Source: Massilia sp. Root351 (lineage in GTDB: Bacteria > Pseudomonadota > Gammaproteobacteria > Burkholderiales > Burkholderiaceae_D). Taken from it: a DNA stretch of 64,000 bases. Each line of letters opens with the position of its first letter. The first letter of the stretch is position 1. Shown here one piece after another: positions 8,108 through 16,656 of the stretch. The position numbers and the translations under genes are program-made. The notes beneath the pieces are model-generated. The model had not been told where the DNA came from. It saw only the letters and a program-made list of their open reading frames with translations, and did no database searches. The DNA lies in contig NZ_LMDJ01000031.1 of assembly GCF_001425045.1 (NCBI RefSeq), positions 1,768 through 65,767 of the forward strand, written 5' to 3'.

Positions 8108-9952
8108 TTGGAACAGCTGTTACCTTATTACGAACGGGAGCTCGGCTTCCTGCGCCGCTATTCGCGCGAATTCGCCGAGCGCTACCCGAAAATCGCCGGC
8201 CGGCTCCTGGTCGGCGGCGAGGTGTGCGAAGACCCGCACATTGAACGCATGATCGAATCGTTCGCGCTGCTCAACTCGCGCGTGGCCAAGCGCCTGGACG
8301 ACGACTACCCGGAATTCACCGAAGCGATGTTCGAGGTGATGTACCCGCACTACCTGCGGCCGTTTCCCTCCTGCTCGATCGCCCGCATGGACTACAGCGG
8401 CGCTGCCGCGCAGCTGACCGCCGCCAGCGAAATCCCGCGCGGCACGCAGCTCACCTCGCGCCCGGTGCGCGGCGCGGCCTGCACCTTCCGCACCGCCTAC
8501 CCGGTGACGGTGGCGCCGCTGGGGCTCACGCAGGCCTCGTTCGACCCCATCATCGCGCTGCCGGAAGCGCTGCGCGCGCCGCCGGGCGCCACCTCCAGCA
8601 TCAGCATCACCCTGGCCGCCACCTCCGAGCAGGCCGGCCCGCTGCAGCTGGGCCTGGGCAAGCTGCGCTTCTTCATCGACGGCGAGCCGTCCTTCTGCGC
8701 GGCCCTGCGCGACGCGCTGTTCATGCGCACCGTGGCGGCCTACGCGGAAGCGGACGGCAACGGCCGCTGGGTGCAGCTGCAGGCTTCGCCGCTCACGCCG
8801 GCCGGTTTCGAGGAGAACGAGTCGCTGATCGACTTCTCGGCCCGCTCGCATGCGGCATACCGCCTGCTGACCGAATACTTCTGCTTCCCGGAGAAGTTCA
8901 ACTTCTTCGATATCGACCTGGCCAGGCTGGGCGCCGCGCTGCCGTCCGGCGCGCGCACCATCACGCTGCACCTGGCGCTGTCCGGCTTGCGCACCGATTC
9001 GAACATCTCGCGCATGCTCGGCACGCTGAATCCGAACAACGTGCTGCTGGGCTGCACGCCGGTGGTAAACCTGTTCCGCCAGCGCGGCGAGCCGATCCGG
9101 CTGACGCACACCACCGCCAGCTACCCGGTGCTGGCCGACGCGCGCCGCGCCTTCGCCTACGAGGTGCAGGCGATCGAATCGGTACGGCTGGTGCGGCAAA
9201 CGCCGCAGGGCGAATCCATCACCACCTTCCGCCCGTTCTATTCGCTCAAGCACGGCCAGGCGCCCGAAAAGAGCGGCCACTACTGGGTGGCGCGCCGCAA
9301 CGAGACCATCGCCGAGAAGAGTCCCGGCTTCGAGACCGAGATCACCATCGTCGATATCGACTTCGACCCGGCCGAAGTGGAAACGGACACCCTCAGCCTG
9401 GAGCTGAGCTGCACCAACCGCGACCTGCCGTCCATGCTGTCCTACGGCATGCGCGGCGGCGACCTGTTCATGGAAGGCGGCTCCAGCGTGCGTTCCATCA
9501 GCCTGCTGCGCAAGCCGAGCGCCTCCCAGCGCTTCGAGCGCGGGCGCGGCGCGCACTGGCGCCTGATCTCGCACCTGTCGCTGAACCACCTGTCGCTGGA
9601 CGAGGACGGGCTGGATGCCTTCCGCGAAATGCTGACCCTGTACGACTTGCCGCGTTCCCCGGCCACGCAGCGCCAGATCGGCGGCGTGCTCGGTATCGCC
9701 CACAAGGCGGCCAACACCTGGCTGCCGGGGAACCCCTTCGCCTGCCTGGTGCGCGGCGTGGAAGTGCGGCTGACCATCGACGAGGAAGCCTTCGTCGGCA
9801 GCGGCATTCACGCCTTTGCGCACGTGATAGAGCGCTTCCTCGGCCTCTACGTGCACGCCAACAGCTTTACCCAGCTGGTCGTGCTGTCCCACAAAACCGG
9901 AGAGGAACTGCTGCGATGCTTGCCACGAAGCGGCGATTTGAGCCTGCTGTAA
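8108..9952 (+). CDS. tssF: T6SS baseplate protein TssF
   Basis: TssF pairs with TssG to build the baseplate wedge around VgrG. The 614-residue protein has the classic opening LLPYYERELGFLRRYSREFA and the EDPHIERMIESFALLNSR motif. It also has the QRFERGRGAHWRLISHLSLN region and the C-terminal GGVEVRLTIDEE-like segment. I chose the TTG at 8108 because upstream frame sequence overlaps tssE and a good AGGAG lies six bases before it. The 3' end overlaps tssG by 37 bp. Confidence 0.96.
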   Translation: MEQLLPYYERELGFLRRYSREFAERYPKIAGRLLVGGEVCEDPHIERMIESFALLNSRVAKRLDDDYPEFTEAMFEVMYPHYLRPFPSCSIARMDYSGAAAQLTAASEIPRGTQLTSRPVRGAACTFRTAYPVTVAPLGLTQASFDPIIALPEALRAPPGATSSISITLAATSEQAGPLQLGLGKLRFFIDGEPSFCAALRDALFMRTVAAYAEADGNGRWVQLQASPLTPAGFEENESLIDFSARSHAAYRLLTEYFCFPEKFNFFDIDLARLGAALPSGARTITLHLALSGLRTDSNISRMLGTLNPNNVLLGCTPVVNLFRQRGEPIRLTHTTASYPVLADARRAFAYEVQAIESVRLVRQTPQGESITTFRPFYSLKHGQAPEKSGHYWVARRNETIAEKSPGFETEITIVDIDFDPAEVETDTLSLELSCTNRDLPSMLSYGMRGGDLFMEGGSSVRSISLLRKPSASQRFERGRGAHWRLISHLSLNHLSLDEDGLDAFREMLTLYDLPRSPATQRQIGGVLGIAHKAANTWLPGNPFACLVRGVEVRLTIDEEAFVGSGIHAFAHVIERFLGLYVHANSFTQLVVLSHKTGEELLRCLPRSGDLSLL

Positions 9953-10998
9953 TCGAGCGGCTGTTCGCCGAACCCTACCGTTTCGAGTACTTCCAGGCGG
10001 TGCGCATGCTGGAGCTGTGGCTCAAGAAGCGCGGCGTGCCGCAGGAGGGCGCGGTGGCGAACTTCCTGCGCTTCCACAATTCGACCTCGCTGTCTTTCCC
10101 GGCCAGCGAACTGGAATCGCTGCACCCCGAGCCGCGCGACCTGCCGCGCGACGCGCGCGCGCTGGGCGAGGCCCTGCAGTCGTCGGAGCTGAAGTACGTG
10201 CGCATGACGCCCACCTTCATGGGCTTCCTCGGCAGCAGCGGCACGCTGCCGGCGCACTACACCGAGCGCATCGCCGCGCACGCGCTGTACCAGCGCGACG
10301 ACGGCCCACGCGCCTTCCTGGACACATTCTCGAGCCGCGCGCTGGCCCTGTTCTACGAAGCCTGGCGCAAGTACCGGCTGGAGCTGAAGTACCAGGGCAG
10401 CGGCAAGGATGGCTTCCTGCCGCTGCTGCTGTCGCTGGCGGGGCTGGGCAACGCCTCGCTGCGGCGCCGCATGTCGGACCATGGCGACGGCGTGCTGGAC
10501 GAATCGCTGGGCTATTTCGCCAGCGCGGTGCGGCAAAAGCCGGCGTCGGCCTCGCAGGTGGCGCGCGTGCTGTCCGAGTACTTCAACCAGCAGGTGCGCA
10601 TCACGCAGTTCATCGGCTGCTGGTACGACGTGCCGCCCGCCCAGCAAAGCACGCTGGGCGGCAGCAACGCGGTGCTGGGCGGCGGCGCCCTGGCCGGCGC
10701 GCGCGTGTGGCAGCGCGACCTGCGCATGCGGCTGGTGATCGGACCGCTGGACCGCGCCAGCTTCGAGTCCTTCCTGCCTGGCGGTAAGGCGGCCAGGGCG
10801 CTGAAGAGCATGCTGGCCATGTTTACCGGGCTGACATTGGAGTATGAAGTGCAGCTGGTGCTGCGCGCGGCGGACGTGCAGGGCACCAGTTTGAAAGATG
10901 AGCGCAGCGGCGGGCGCCTGGGCTGGGACAGCTTCGTGCTGACCGGCGGCCAGGCGCAGGACCGCAGCGACGTGCGGTACGAAATACACACATTATAA
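9916..10998 (+). CDS. tssG: T6SS baseplate protein TssG
   Basis: TssG is the second wedge subunit, binding two TssF and TssK. The 360-residue protein has the expected N-terminus (VIERLFAEPYRFEYFQAVRM) and the NFLRFHNSTSLSFPASEL block. It also has the TPTFMGFLGSSGTLPAHYTE motif that defines the family. The ATG at 9916 lies within the end of tssF. A gap of only 16 bp, holding an AAGGAG site, leads to clpV. Confidence 0.96.
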   Translation: MLATKRRFEPAVIERLFAEPYRFEYFQAVRMLELWLKKRGVPQEGAVANFLRFHNSTSLSFPASELESLHPEPRDLPRDARALGEALQSSELKYVRMTPTFMGFLGSSGTLPAHYTERIAAHALYQRDDGPRAFLDTFSSRALALFYEAWRKYRLELKYQGSGKDGFLPLLLSLAGLGNASLRRRMSDHGDGVLDESLGYFASAVRQKPASASQVARVLSEYFNQQVRITQFIGCWYDVPPAQQSTLGGSNAVLGGGALAGARVWQRDLRMRLVIGPLDRASFESFLPGGKAARALKSMLAMFTGLTLEYEVQLVLRAADVQGTSLKDERSGGRLGWDSFVLTGGQAQDRSDVRYEIHTL

Positions 10999-11014
10999 AA
11001 AGGAGTAGGGCACC

Positions 11015-13675
11015 ATGAGCATCAACCTGAAAACGCTGATCGGCAAACTGAACGATACCTGCCGCGTGGCCGCCACGCGCGCCGCCGGCATCTGCGTGTC
11101 GCTGGGCCAGTTTGAAGTCGATATCGAGCACCTGTTCCTGGCCCTGCTGGAACAGCCCAAAAGCGACCTGGTGGTGATCGCGCGCCGCAGCGGCATCAGC
11201 GTGAGCATGCTGGAGGCGGATTTGCAGGCGGAACTGAGCCGCTTCAAGAACGGCAACACGCGCACTCCGGTGTTCTCGGCGCGCCTGCCCAAGCTGATGG
11301 AAAACGCGTGGCTGATCGCGTCGCTGGACATCCAGTCCGGCCGCGCGGTGCAGATCCGCAGCGCGCACCTGCTGCAGGCGCTGCTGACCGATTCGGAGTT
11401 GTCGCAGCTGGCGCAGCGCAGCTCCAAGCTGTTCGCCAAGTTCGAACTGGAGCAGATCCGCCACAAGCTGGACGAGATCGCGGACGGTTCGCAGGAAGCC
11501 GTGCCGGCCAGCCAGTCCGGCGGCGCGGCGCAAGAGGGCGGCGACCCGGTGGGCGAGATCGCCGCCAACGCGCCCGGCAAGACCCCGGCGCTGGACCAGT
11601 ACACCACCAATCTGACGCAGCGCGCCGCCGACGGCAAGGTCGACCCGGTGATCGGCCGCGACGACGAGATCCGCCAGGCCATCGACATCCTGATGCGCCG
11701 CCGCCAGAACAATCCCATCCTCACCGGCGAGGCCGGCGTGGGCAAGACCGCCGTGGTTGAGGGCCTGGCGCTGCGCATCGCCGAGGGCGACGTGCCGGAC
11801 GTGCTGAAGGGCGTGCAGGTCCACACGCTGGACATGGGCCTGCTGCAAGCCGGCGCCAGCGTCAAGGGCGAGTTCGAGAACCGCCTGAAGAATGTCATCG
11901 ACGAAGTGCGCAAGAGCCCGCACGCCATCATCCTGTTCATCGACGAAGCCCACACCATGATAGGCGCCGGCGGGCAGGCCGGCCAGAACGACGCTGCCAA
12001 CCTGCTCAAGCCGGCGCTGGCGCGCGGCGAGCTGCGCACCATCGCCGCCACCACCTGGGGCGAGTACAAGAAGTACTTCGAGAAGGACGCCGCGCTGGCG
12101 CGCCGCTTCCAGGTGGTGAAAGTGGAGGAGCCGAGCGAGGAGCTGGCGTGCGCCATGCTGCGCGGGATGGCGCCGCTGATGGAGAAGCACTTCAACGTAC
12201 GGGTGTACGACGAGGCCATCACCGAGGCGGTGCGCCTGTCGCACCGCTACATCATGGGCCGACAGCTGCCGGACAAGGCCATCAGCGTGCTCGATACCGC
12301 CTGCGCCAAGGTGGCGCTGGGCCAGAACGCCACGCCGGCCCTGCTGGAGAACCTGGCGCGCAGGCAGGAGCGCATGAACGCGGAGATCGCATCGCTGGAG
12401 CGCGAACAGGCCGCCGGCGGCGGCGCGGTGCACGGCGAGCGCCTGAAGCAGCTGCGCGAGGATTGCGAGGCGGCGGGCAAGCAGCATGGCGAGCTGGCCG
12501 CGCGCTGGGAGCAGGAAAAGCAGCTGACGGAGCAGATCAAGGCCGCGCGCGTGGTGCTGGAGGCCGGCGGCGAGGCCGACGCCAGCCAGGGCAAGGACGT
12601 GCAGGCGCTGCTGGCCGAATTGAAAGCGCTGCAGGGCGAAACGCCGATGGTGCCGGTGCAGGTGGACGGCAACGTGGTGGCCGGCATCGTGGCCGGCTGG
12701 ACCGGCATCCCGCTGGGCAAGATGGTGAAGGACGAGATCAAGACGGTGCTCAAGCTGAAGGACATGCTGGAAGAGCGCGTGCTGGGCCAGCCGCATGCGC
12801 TGGAAGCGGTGGCGCAGCGCGTGCGCACCTCGCGCGCCAACCTGGACGACCCGAACAAGCCGAAGGGCGTGTTCCTGTTTGTCGGCCCGTCCGGCGTGGG
12901 CAAGACCGAGACCGCGCTGGCGCTGGCCGACGTGCTGTACGGCGGCGAGCGCAAGCTGGTCACCATCAACATGAGCGAGTACCAGGAAGCGCACAGCGTG
13001 TCGGGCCTGAAAGGCTCGCCGCCGGGCTATGTGGGCTACGGCGAGGGCGGCGTGCTGACCGAGGCGGTGCGCCGCAACCCCTACAGCGTGGTGCTGCTGG
13101 ACGAAGTGGAGAAGGCCCACCCGGACGTGCTGGAGCTGTTCTTCCAGGTGTTCGACAAGGGCGTGATGGACGACGCCGAAGGCCGCGAAATCGACTTCCG
13201 CAACACCATCATCATCCTCACTTCGAACGTGGCGTCGTCCACGCTGATGCAGGCCTGCCTGAATAAGAGCGCCGAGGAGCTGCCCAAGGCGGACGCGCTG
13301 GAGGAGATGATCCGCCCGCAGCTGAGCAAGCAGTTCAAGCCCGCCTTCCTGGGCCGCCTGAAAGTGATTCCGTTCTATCCGATCCCGGACGACGTGCTGG
13401 CCGAGATCATCGAGCTGAAACTGGGCCGCATCGGCCAGCGCGTCGGCGCCAACCACAAGGCCGAGTTCAGCTGGGACGAAGCGCTGGTGGATGCCGTGCT
13501 GGCGCGCTGCACCGAAGTGGACTCCGGCGCGCGCAATGTCGATCACATCCTGAACGGCACCTTGTTGCCGGAGATCGCCGAATCGGTGCTGGCCAAGATG
13601 GCCGAAGGCGCAGCGATTGCCAAAATCAAGGTGGGGGCCAACAAAGACGGCAAGTTCAAGTACACGATCCGCTAA
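11015..13675 (+). CDS. clpV: T6SS sheath-recycling AAA+ ATPase ClpV (TssH)
   Basis: ClpV pulls contracted TssBC sheath apart with ATP for reuse. The 886-residue protein has an N-terminal Clp-N pair (FEVDIEHLFLALLEQPKSDL). The first AAA domain has Walker A GEAGVGKTA at about 239-247 and Walker B ILFIDEAHT. A coiled-coil middle domain follows, then a second AAA domain with GPSGVGKTE at about 622-630 and VLLDEVEKAHPDVL. It is the last gene of the rightward operon. About 270 bp downstream the strand bias flips to leftward genes. Confidence 0.97.
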   Translation: MSINLKTLIGKLNDTCRVAATRAAGICVSLGQFEVDIEHLFLALLEQPKSDLVVIARRSGISVSMLEADLQAELSRFKNGNTRTPVFSARLPKLMENAWLIASLDIQSGRAVQIRSAHLLQALLTDSELSQLAQRSSKLFAKFELEQIRHKLDEIADGSQEAVPASQSGGAAQEGGDPVGEIAANAPGKTPALDQYTTNLTQRAADGKVDPVIGRDDEIRQAIDILMRRRQNNPILTGEAGVGKTAVVEGLALRIAEGDVPDVLKGVQVHTLDMGLLQAGASVKGEFENRLKNVIDEVRKSPHAIILFIDEAHTMIGAGGQAGQNDAANLLKPALARGELRTIAATTWGEYKKYFEKDAALARRFQVVKVEEPSEELACAMLRGMAPLMEKHFNVRVYDEAITEAVRLSHRYIMGRQLPDKAISVLDTACAKVALGQNATPALLENLARRQERMNAEIASLEREQAAGGGAVHGERLKQLREDCEAAGKQHGELAARWEQEKQLTEQIKAARVVLEAGGEADASQGKDVQALLAELKALQGETPMVPVQVDGNVVAGIVAGWTGIPLGKMVKDEIKTVLKLKDMLEERVLGQPHALEAVAQRVRTSRANLDDPNKPKGVFLFVGPSGVGKTETALALADVLYGGERKLVTINMSEYQEAHSVSGLKGSPPGYVGYGEGGVLTEAVRRNPYSVVLLDEVEKAHPDVLELFFQVFDKGVMDDAEGREIDFRNTIIILTSNVASSTLMQACLNKSAEELPKADALEEMIRPQLSKQFKPAFLGRLKVIPFYPIPDDVLAEIIELKLGRIGQRVGANHKAEFSWDEALVDAVLARCTEVDSGARNVDHILNGTLLPEIAESVLAKMAEGAAIAKIKVGANKDGKFKYTIR

Positions 13676-13681
13676 AGGCAG

Positions 13682-13939
13682 TCAGGTTTGCATATTGCGG
13701 CACGTATTGCGGAGGCCCCGGCCCCCCTGTTTGCGCGGGACCAGCCGGGAGCGGCCGTCCTGGCCGGCAAGAACGGGGAAACGGTGTTTCGCAAGGGTGA
13801 CGGCCTTGCTGCCCGACTGACCAAGGAAGACAGCGGCGGCCACCAACACTGTGCCGGTGAGCGCGAGGCTGGAAAGGATCGAGCAGGCGAGGACGATGGC
13901 GAAACGCTTGCCATTGGTGTAGTCAGATTTTCCTTGCAT
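13682..13939 (-). CDS. Possible small membrane protein
   Basis: An 85-codon frame begins at ATG 13939, 12 bp after the GFA-type gene, and ends 7 bp from clpV. Residues 12-39 form a clear hydrophobic helix (FAIVLACSILSSLALTGTVL) followed by a basic, disordered-looking tail. I see no good ribosome site and no family match. It could be a real small inner-membrane protein or a chance frame in high-GC DNA. Confidence 0.35.
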   Translation of the reverse strand: MQGKSDYTNGKRFAIVLACSILSSLALTGTVLVAAAVFLGQSGSKAVTLAKHRFPVLAGQDGRSRLVPRKQGGRGLRNTCRNMQT

Positions 13940-13951
13940 GGGTGGGCCGCG

Positions 13952-14338
13952 CTACCTGGCTGGAAGCCAGCCGGGCTTATTCTCGGGATACCATTCGCGC
14001 TCCACCGGGCCGTCGTACTCCGGCTCCAGCGTGCCGAGCGTGACGGCGATGCGGTCGGGCGTTTCGGTGCTGCGCCAGTACAGGCTGGAGCCGCACGCGC
14101 TGCAGAAGCCGCGCCGGCCATGACTGGATGACGCGTACTCCGTCACCAGCTCCGCGCCGCGCTCGACGGTAAAGCCGGCGCTGGCCACGTTCGCATACGA
14201 GCCCGCCGCCGCGCCGTGCTGCTTCCGGCACATGGTGCAGTAACAATGGCTGGCGCGCTCCACCGGCCCTTCGGCCCGGTAGGCCACCCCACCGCATAGA
14301 CAGCTTCCGTGTAACAAAGGACTGTGCTCCATCTGCAT
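13952..14338 (-). CDS. GFA/CENP-V family zinc protein
   Basis: This 128-residue protein belongs to the glutathione-dependent formaldehyde-activating (GFA/CENP-V) fold, a small zinc-binding scaffold. The zinc ligands are visible: CLCGG near residue 13, CYCTMCRK near residue 33 and CSACGSSLYW near residue 77. Family members include GFA-like S-hydroxymethylglutathione synthases and many of unknown activity, so function should not be read from the name. The ATG at 14338 lies 8 bp after the broken toxin gene. A second ATG at 14332 is equally possible. The frame extends further upstream, but that part overlaps the toxin remnant. Confidence 0.85.
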   Translation of the reverse strand: MQMEHSPLLHGSCLCGGVAYRAEGPVERASHCYCTMCRKQHGAAAGSYANVASAGFTVERGAELVTEYASSSHGRRGFCSACGSSLYWRSTETPDRIAVTLGTLEPEYDGPVEREWYPENKPGWLPAR

Positions 14339-14346
14339 ATCCGCTT

Positions 14347-14690
14347 TTAAGTGAGGCGCTTCAGGTCTGCGTAAAAGTGTTCGTGCGATCCGATGCTGAG
14401 CAATACGACTGTGGTGGGCGAGCATGTGTCGGGCTGCAAGCGGTGCGCCAGCAAGATCTCCGGTTGATGCAGCTTGAACTTGTGCACAAAAACAATGGCG
14501 AAGTCTCCCTTTTTTCGTCGCCTGGCACCGGATCGGACGCGATCTCCTTCACAGCGCTATCGACTACGCTTCTGGATCTCGCATGCAGCTTTTTCACGAC
14601 CCTGGCAAACGTTGCAGAGCGATGTTCGGCTGCCGCGCGAGGCTTGGCGAGGTCGATCAGTTCATCGGACAATTTCAGTGCGGTAGGCAT
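14347..14690 (-). pseudogene. Fused, frameshifted toxin-antitoxin remnant
   Basis: From ATG 14690, behind a full AAGGAGGT ribosome site, the frame first reads an antitoxin-like start (MPTALKLSDELIDLAK, then AAAEHRS), as in ParD-like antitoxins. It then passes straight into a RelE/ParE-type toxin start (ATFARVVKKLHARSRSVVD, then KEIASDP). At a run of six A (minus strand; 14510-14515) the toxin reading moves to another frame. There it continues KGDFAIVFVHKFKLHQPEI and ends VLLSIGSHEHFYADLKRLT with a stop at 14347. One extra A in the run would restore DEKKGDF. The antitoxin C-terminus is missing. This looks like a deletion fusion plus a 1-base frameshift. Confidence 0.75.
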
Positions 14691-14771
14691 TTTCACCTCC
14701 TTCGAATGATTTCAGTGTGCGGTAACTTGCAACCTATTGCAACCGGAATCGCATTTCGAAAGAGGGGGGAC

Positions 14772-15860
14772 TCAGTCCTGCGGGCGGCCTTTGACGCCAA
14801 GGAGTTCTTCGATGTGGTCCATCGAGGCGGGGTCTTTGATGACGGAGCGCAGCCAGCTGTGCAAGTCCTGCTCGGCGGCGTCGGCGGCCTTGTCGGCGAA
14901 GTAGGAGACCGGGCTGTGCGGCTCGGTGCGCCGGAAGAACTGGGCCACGGTGCGCAACTGGGCCACGGCCTGGCTGCGGCTGTGGATGGCGCCCGGCGGG
15001 CCGGACGGGGCCAGCTGCATCGGGGTGCCCGGCGCCGCGTGGCCGTTCTGCGCGTGGCCGTTGGCGGCGCCCTCGCCGTGGGCTGCGTGGTCCGCATCGT
15101 TCATGGTGCCTCCTTCCGAGACTGGCTGGGCGCTTGCCGTGACGGCGCTGGGCGGCAGCGCGTGGATCAGCGTTTGCAGCGCGTCGCGCGCGGCGGAGAA
15201 GCCGGGGCTGTCCTCGCCCAGGCGCGCGTCGGCGGCCTGTTCGAAGGCGCGCAGGGCTTCGAGGCAGGCTGCGGCGTCCGTGGCCAGCGTTTCGCGGAAC
15301 TGCGGCGAGCTGTTGCGGCGGGCCGCTTCCAGGTCGGCCAGTTTCAGGCCGCCGGCCGGCGGGCCGCCGTTGTTGGCCAGCTTGCGCGCGGTCTCGAAAT
15401 CGACCATGGAGTAGGCGCTGCCGCGGCCCTCGGTGAGCGGGATGGCACGCAGCAGGCCCGGCGTGCGCGCCAGGATCCAGCTCAAATTGCCGATGCGCTG
15501 CTCGTTGTCGCCGTCCGCTTCGGGGAACAGGCCGTTGTACCAGTATTGCTCGCACAGCCCGGCCAGCACCCGGAAGCCCTCGGCCAGGCCGCGCAGGCCG
15601 TGCTTCTTGCCGCCGGCCTCGGTGAGCCACACGGCCAGGCGCAAGTCCTTGCTGCGCGTTTCAAGCAGCACGGCGCAGCGCTGCACCACGAAGCCCCAGT
15701 CGGCTTCTTTCAGGTCGGTGACCCACTCGCCCTGGTCAAGCGAAGGGTCGTCGAAGGTGCGCGCCTGGGCGATGGCGTCCAGCTCGGGAGAGAAGGCCAG
15801 GTCGTAGCCGCCCGGCTGGGCGTCGCTCACCGGCTTGAGGATTTGTTCTGCTGAAAACAT
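14772..15860 (-). CDS. tssA: T6SS cap/priming protein TssA
   Basis: TssA primes tube and sheath assembly and stays at the baseplate or distal cap. The 362-residue protein has the ImpA-type N-terminal domain (GYDLAFSPELDAIAQARTFD, LRLAVWLTEA, GLFPEADGDNEQRIGNLSW). A Pro/Ala/His-rich linker follows, then a short C-terminal helical domain ending MDHIEELLGVKGRPQD. It is the last gene of the leftward tagX-to-tssA unit, 11 bp after the OmpA gene, with an AAGGAAA ribosome site. The C-terminal class is not resolved here. Confidence 0.95.
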   Translation of the reverse strand: MFSAEQILKPVSDAQPGGYDLAFSPELDAIAQARTFDDPSLDQGEWVTDLKEADWGFVVQRCAVLLETRSKDLRLAVWLTEAGGKKHGLRGLAEGFRVLAGLCEQYWYNGLFPEADGDNEQRIGNLSWILARTPGLLRAIPLTEGRGSAYSMVDFETARKLANNGGPPAGGLKLADLEAARRNSSPQFRETLATDAAACLEALRAFEQAADARLGEDSPGFSAARDALQTLIHALPPSAVTASAQPVSEGGTMNDADHAAHGEGAANGHAQNGHAAPGTPMQLAPSGPPGAIHSRSQAVAQLRTVAQFFRRTEPHSPVSYFADKAADAAEQDLHSWLRSVIKDPASMDHIEELLGVKGRPQD

Positions 15861-15871
15861 GGTGACTTTCC

Positions 15872-16654
15872 TTATTGCTGCGCCAGGCGGAATTCGATAC
15901 GGCGGTTGCGCGCGCGGCCCTCGGCGCTGTCGTTGCTGGCCACCGGGCGGTCCGGGCCCTGGCCCGAGGCGCTCAGCAGGTCGCCGTTGATGCCGTGGCT
16001 GGCGAGATAAGCTTTGACCGCCTCGGCGCGCGCCTGGCTCAGGCCCTGGTTGGTGGCGCGCAGGCCCACGCTGTCGGTGTGGCCGATGATGTCGACCTTG
16101 CGGCCTTTGAGCTTTTGCATGGCCGCCACCATCTCGTCGAGTACCTTGCGCCCTGCCGGCGTGAGGCTGGCCTGGCCGCTTTCGAATTCGACAATGCGGT
16201 TGGCCAGCGCGCTGTCCAGGATGCCCTGGTCGCTGGCCGACACGCGCAAGCCGTTGTTGACGGTGTAAGTGGGATTCAGGCTGAGCGCGGCCGCGCTGGC
16301 CAGCGCCTGGCGCTGGGCCTCGTTGGCCACCTCGCCGCGCAGGGTAACGGTGCTGCCGTCGATCTTGAGCTGGCCGCGGCTGATTTGCTTCAGGTCCGGC
16401 GTGATCAGCTTTTGCACGTAGGCGTTCCAGTTGGCCGGCGTGACCACCTGGCCGACCGAGATCTGGTCCACCACCTTGTCGGCGCCATAGACTTCACGCA
16501 GCTTGGCCAGCACGCTGGCCTTGCTGGCTTCGTCGGCGACGGTGCCGGTGGCGAGCACCTGGCCGGGCTGCGGCGCGGCTGGCGGCTGGGCGTGGGCGGG
16601 CAGCTGCGCTGCCGCGGCGGCGAGGGCCAGGAGTAAGAGGGCGGGGTAGCGCAT
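15872..16654 (-). CDS. OmpA-family peptidoglycan-binding protein in the T6SS cluster
   Basis: This is an exported 260-residue protein. A signal peptide (MRYPALLLLALAAAAAQLPA) is followed by a BON-like middle region (LKIDGSTVTLRGEVANEAQR). A C-terminal OmpA domain carries the peptidoglycan-binding signature (DIIGHTDSVGLRATNQGLSQ, then RARNRRIEF). It probably anchors the secretion apparatus to the cell wall. The neighbouring TssL has no such domain, so a TagL-like role in trans is plausible. The ATG at 16654 lies 2 bp beyond the tagF stop. A longer open frame upstream is only antisense noise over tagF. Confidence 0.9.
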   Translation of the reverse strand: MRYPALLLLALAAAAAQLPAHAQPPAAPQPGQVLATGTVADEASKASVLAKLREVYGADKVVDQISVGQVVTPANWNAYVQKLITPDLKQISRGQLKIDGSTVTLRGEVANEAQRQALASAAALSLNPTYTVNNGLRVSASDQGILDSALANRIVEFESGQASLTPAGRKVLDEMVAAMQKLKGRKVDIIGHTDSVGLRATNQGLSQARAEAVKAYLASHGINGDLLSASGQGPDRPVASNDSAEGRARNRRIEFRLAQQ

Positions 16655-16656
16655 GT

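Noticed and set aside
14510-14515. Programmed -1 frameshift to make an intact fusion toxin
   Set aside because: The six-A run would allow it, but the antitoxin part is incomplete and the gene looks decayed. I keep pseudogene as the main reading.
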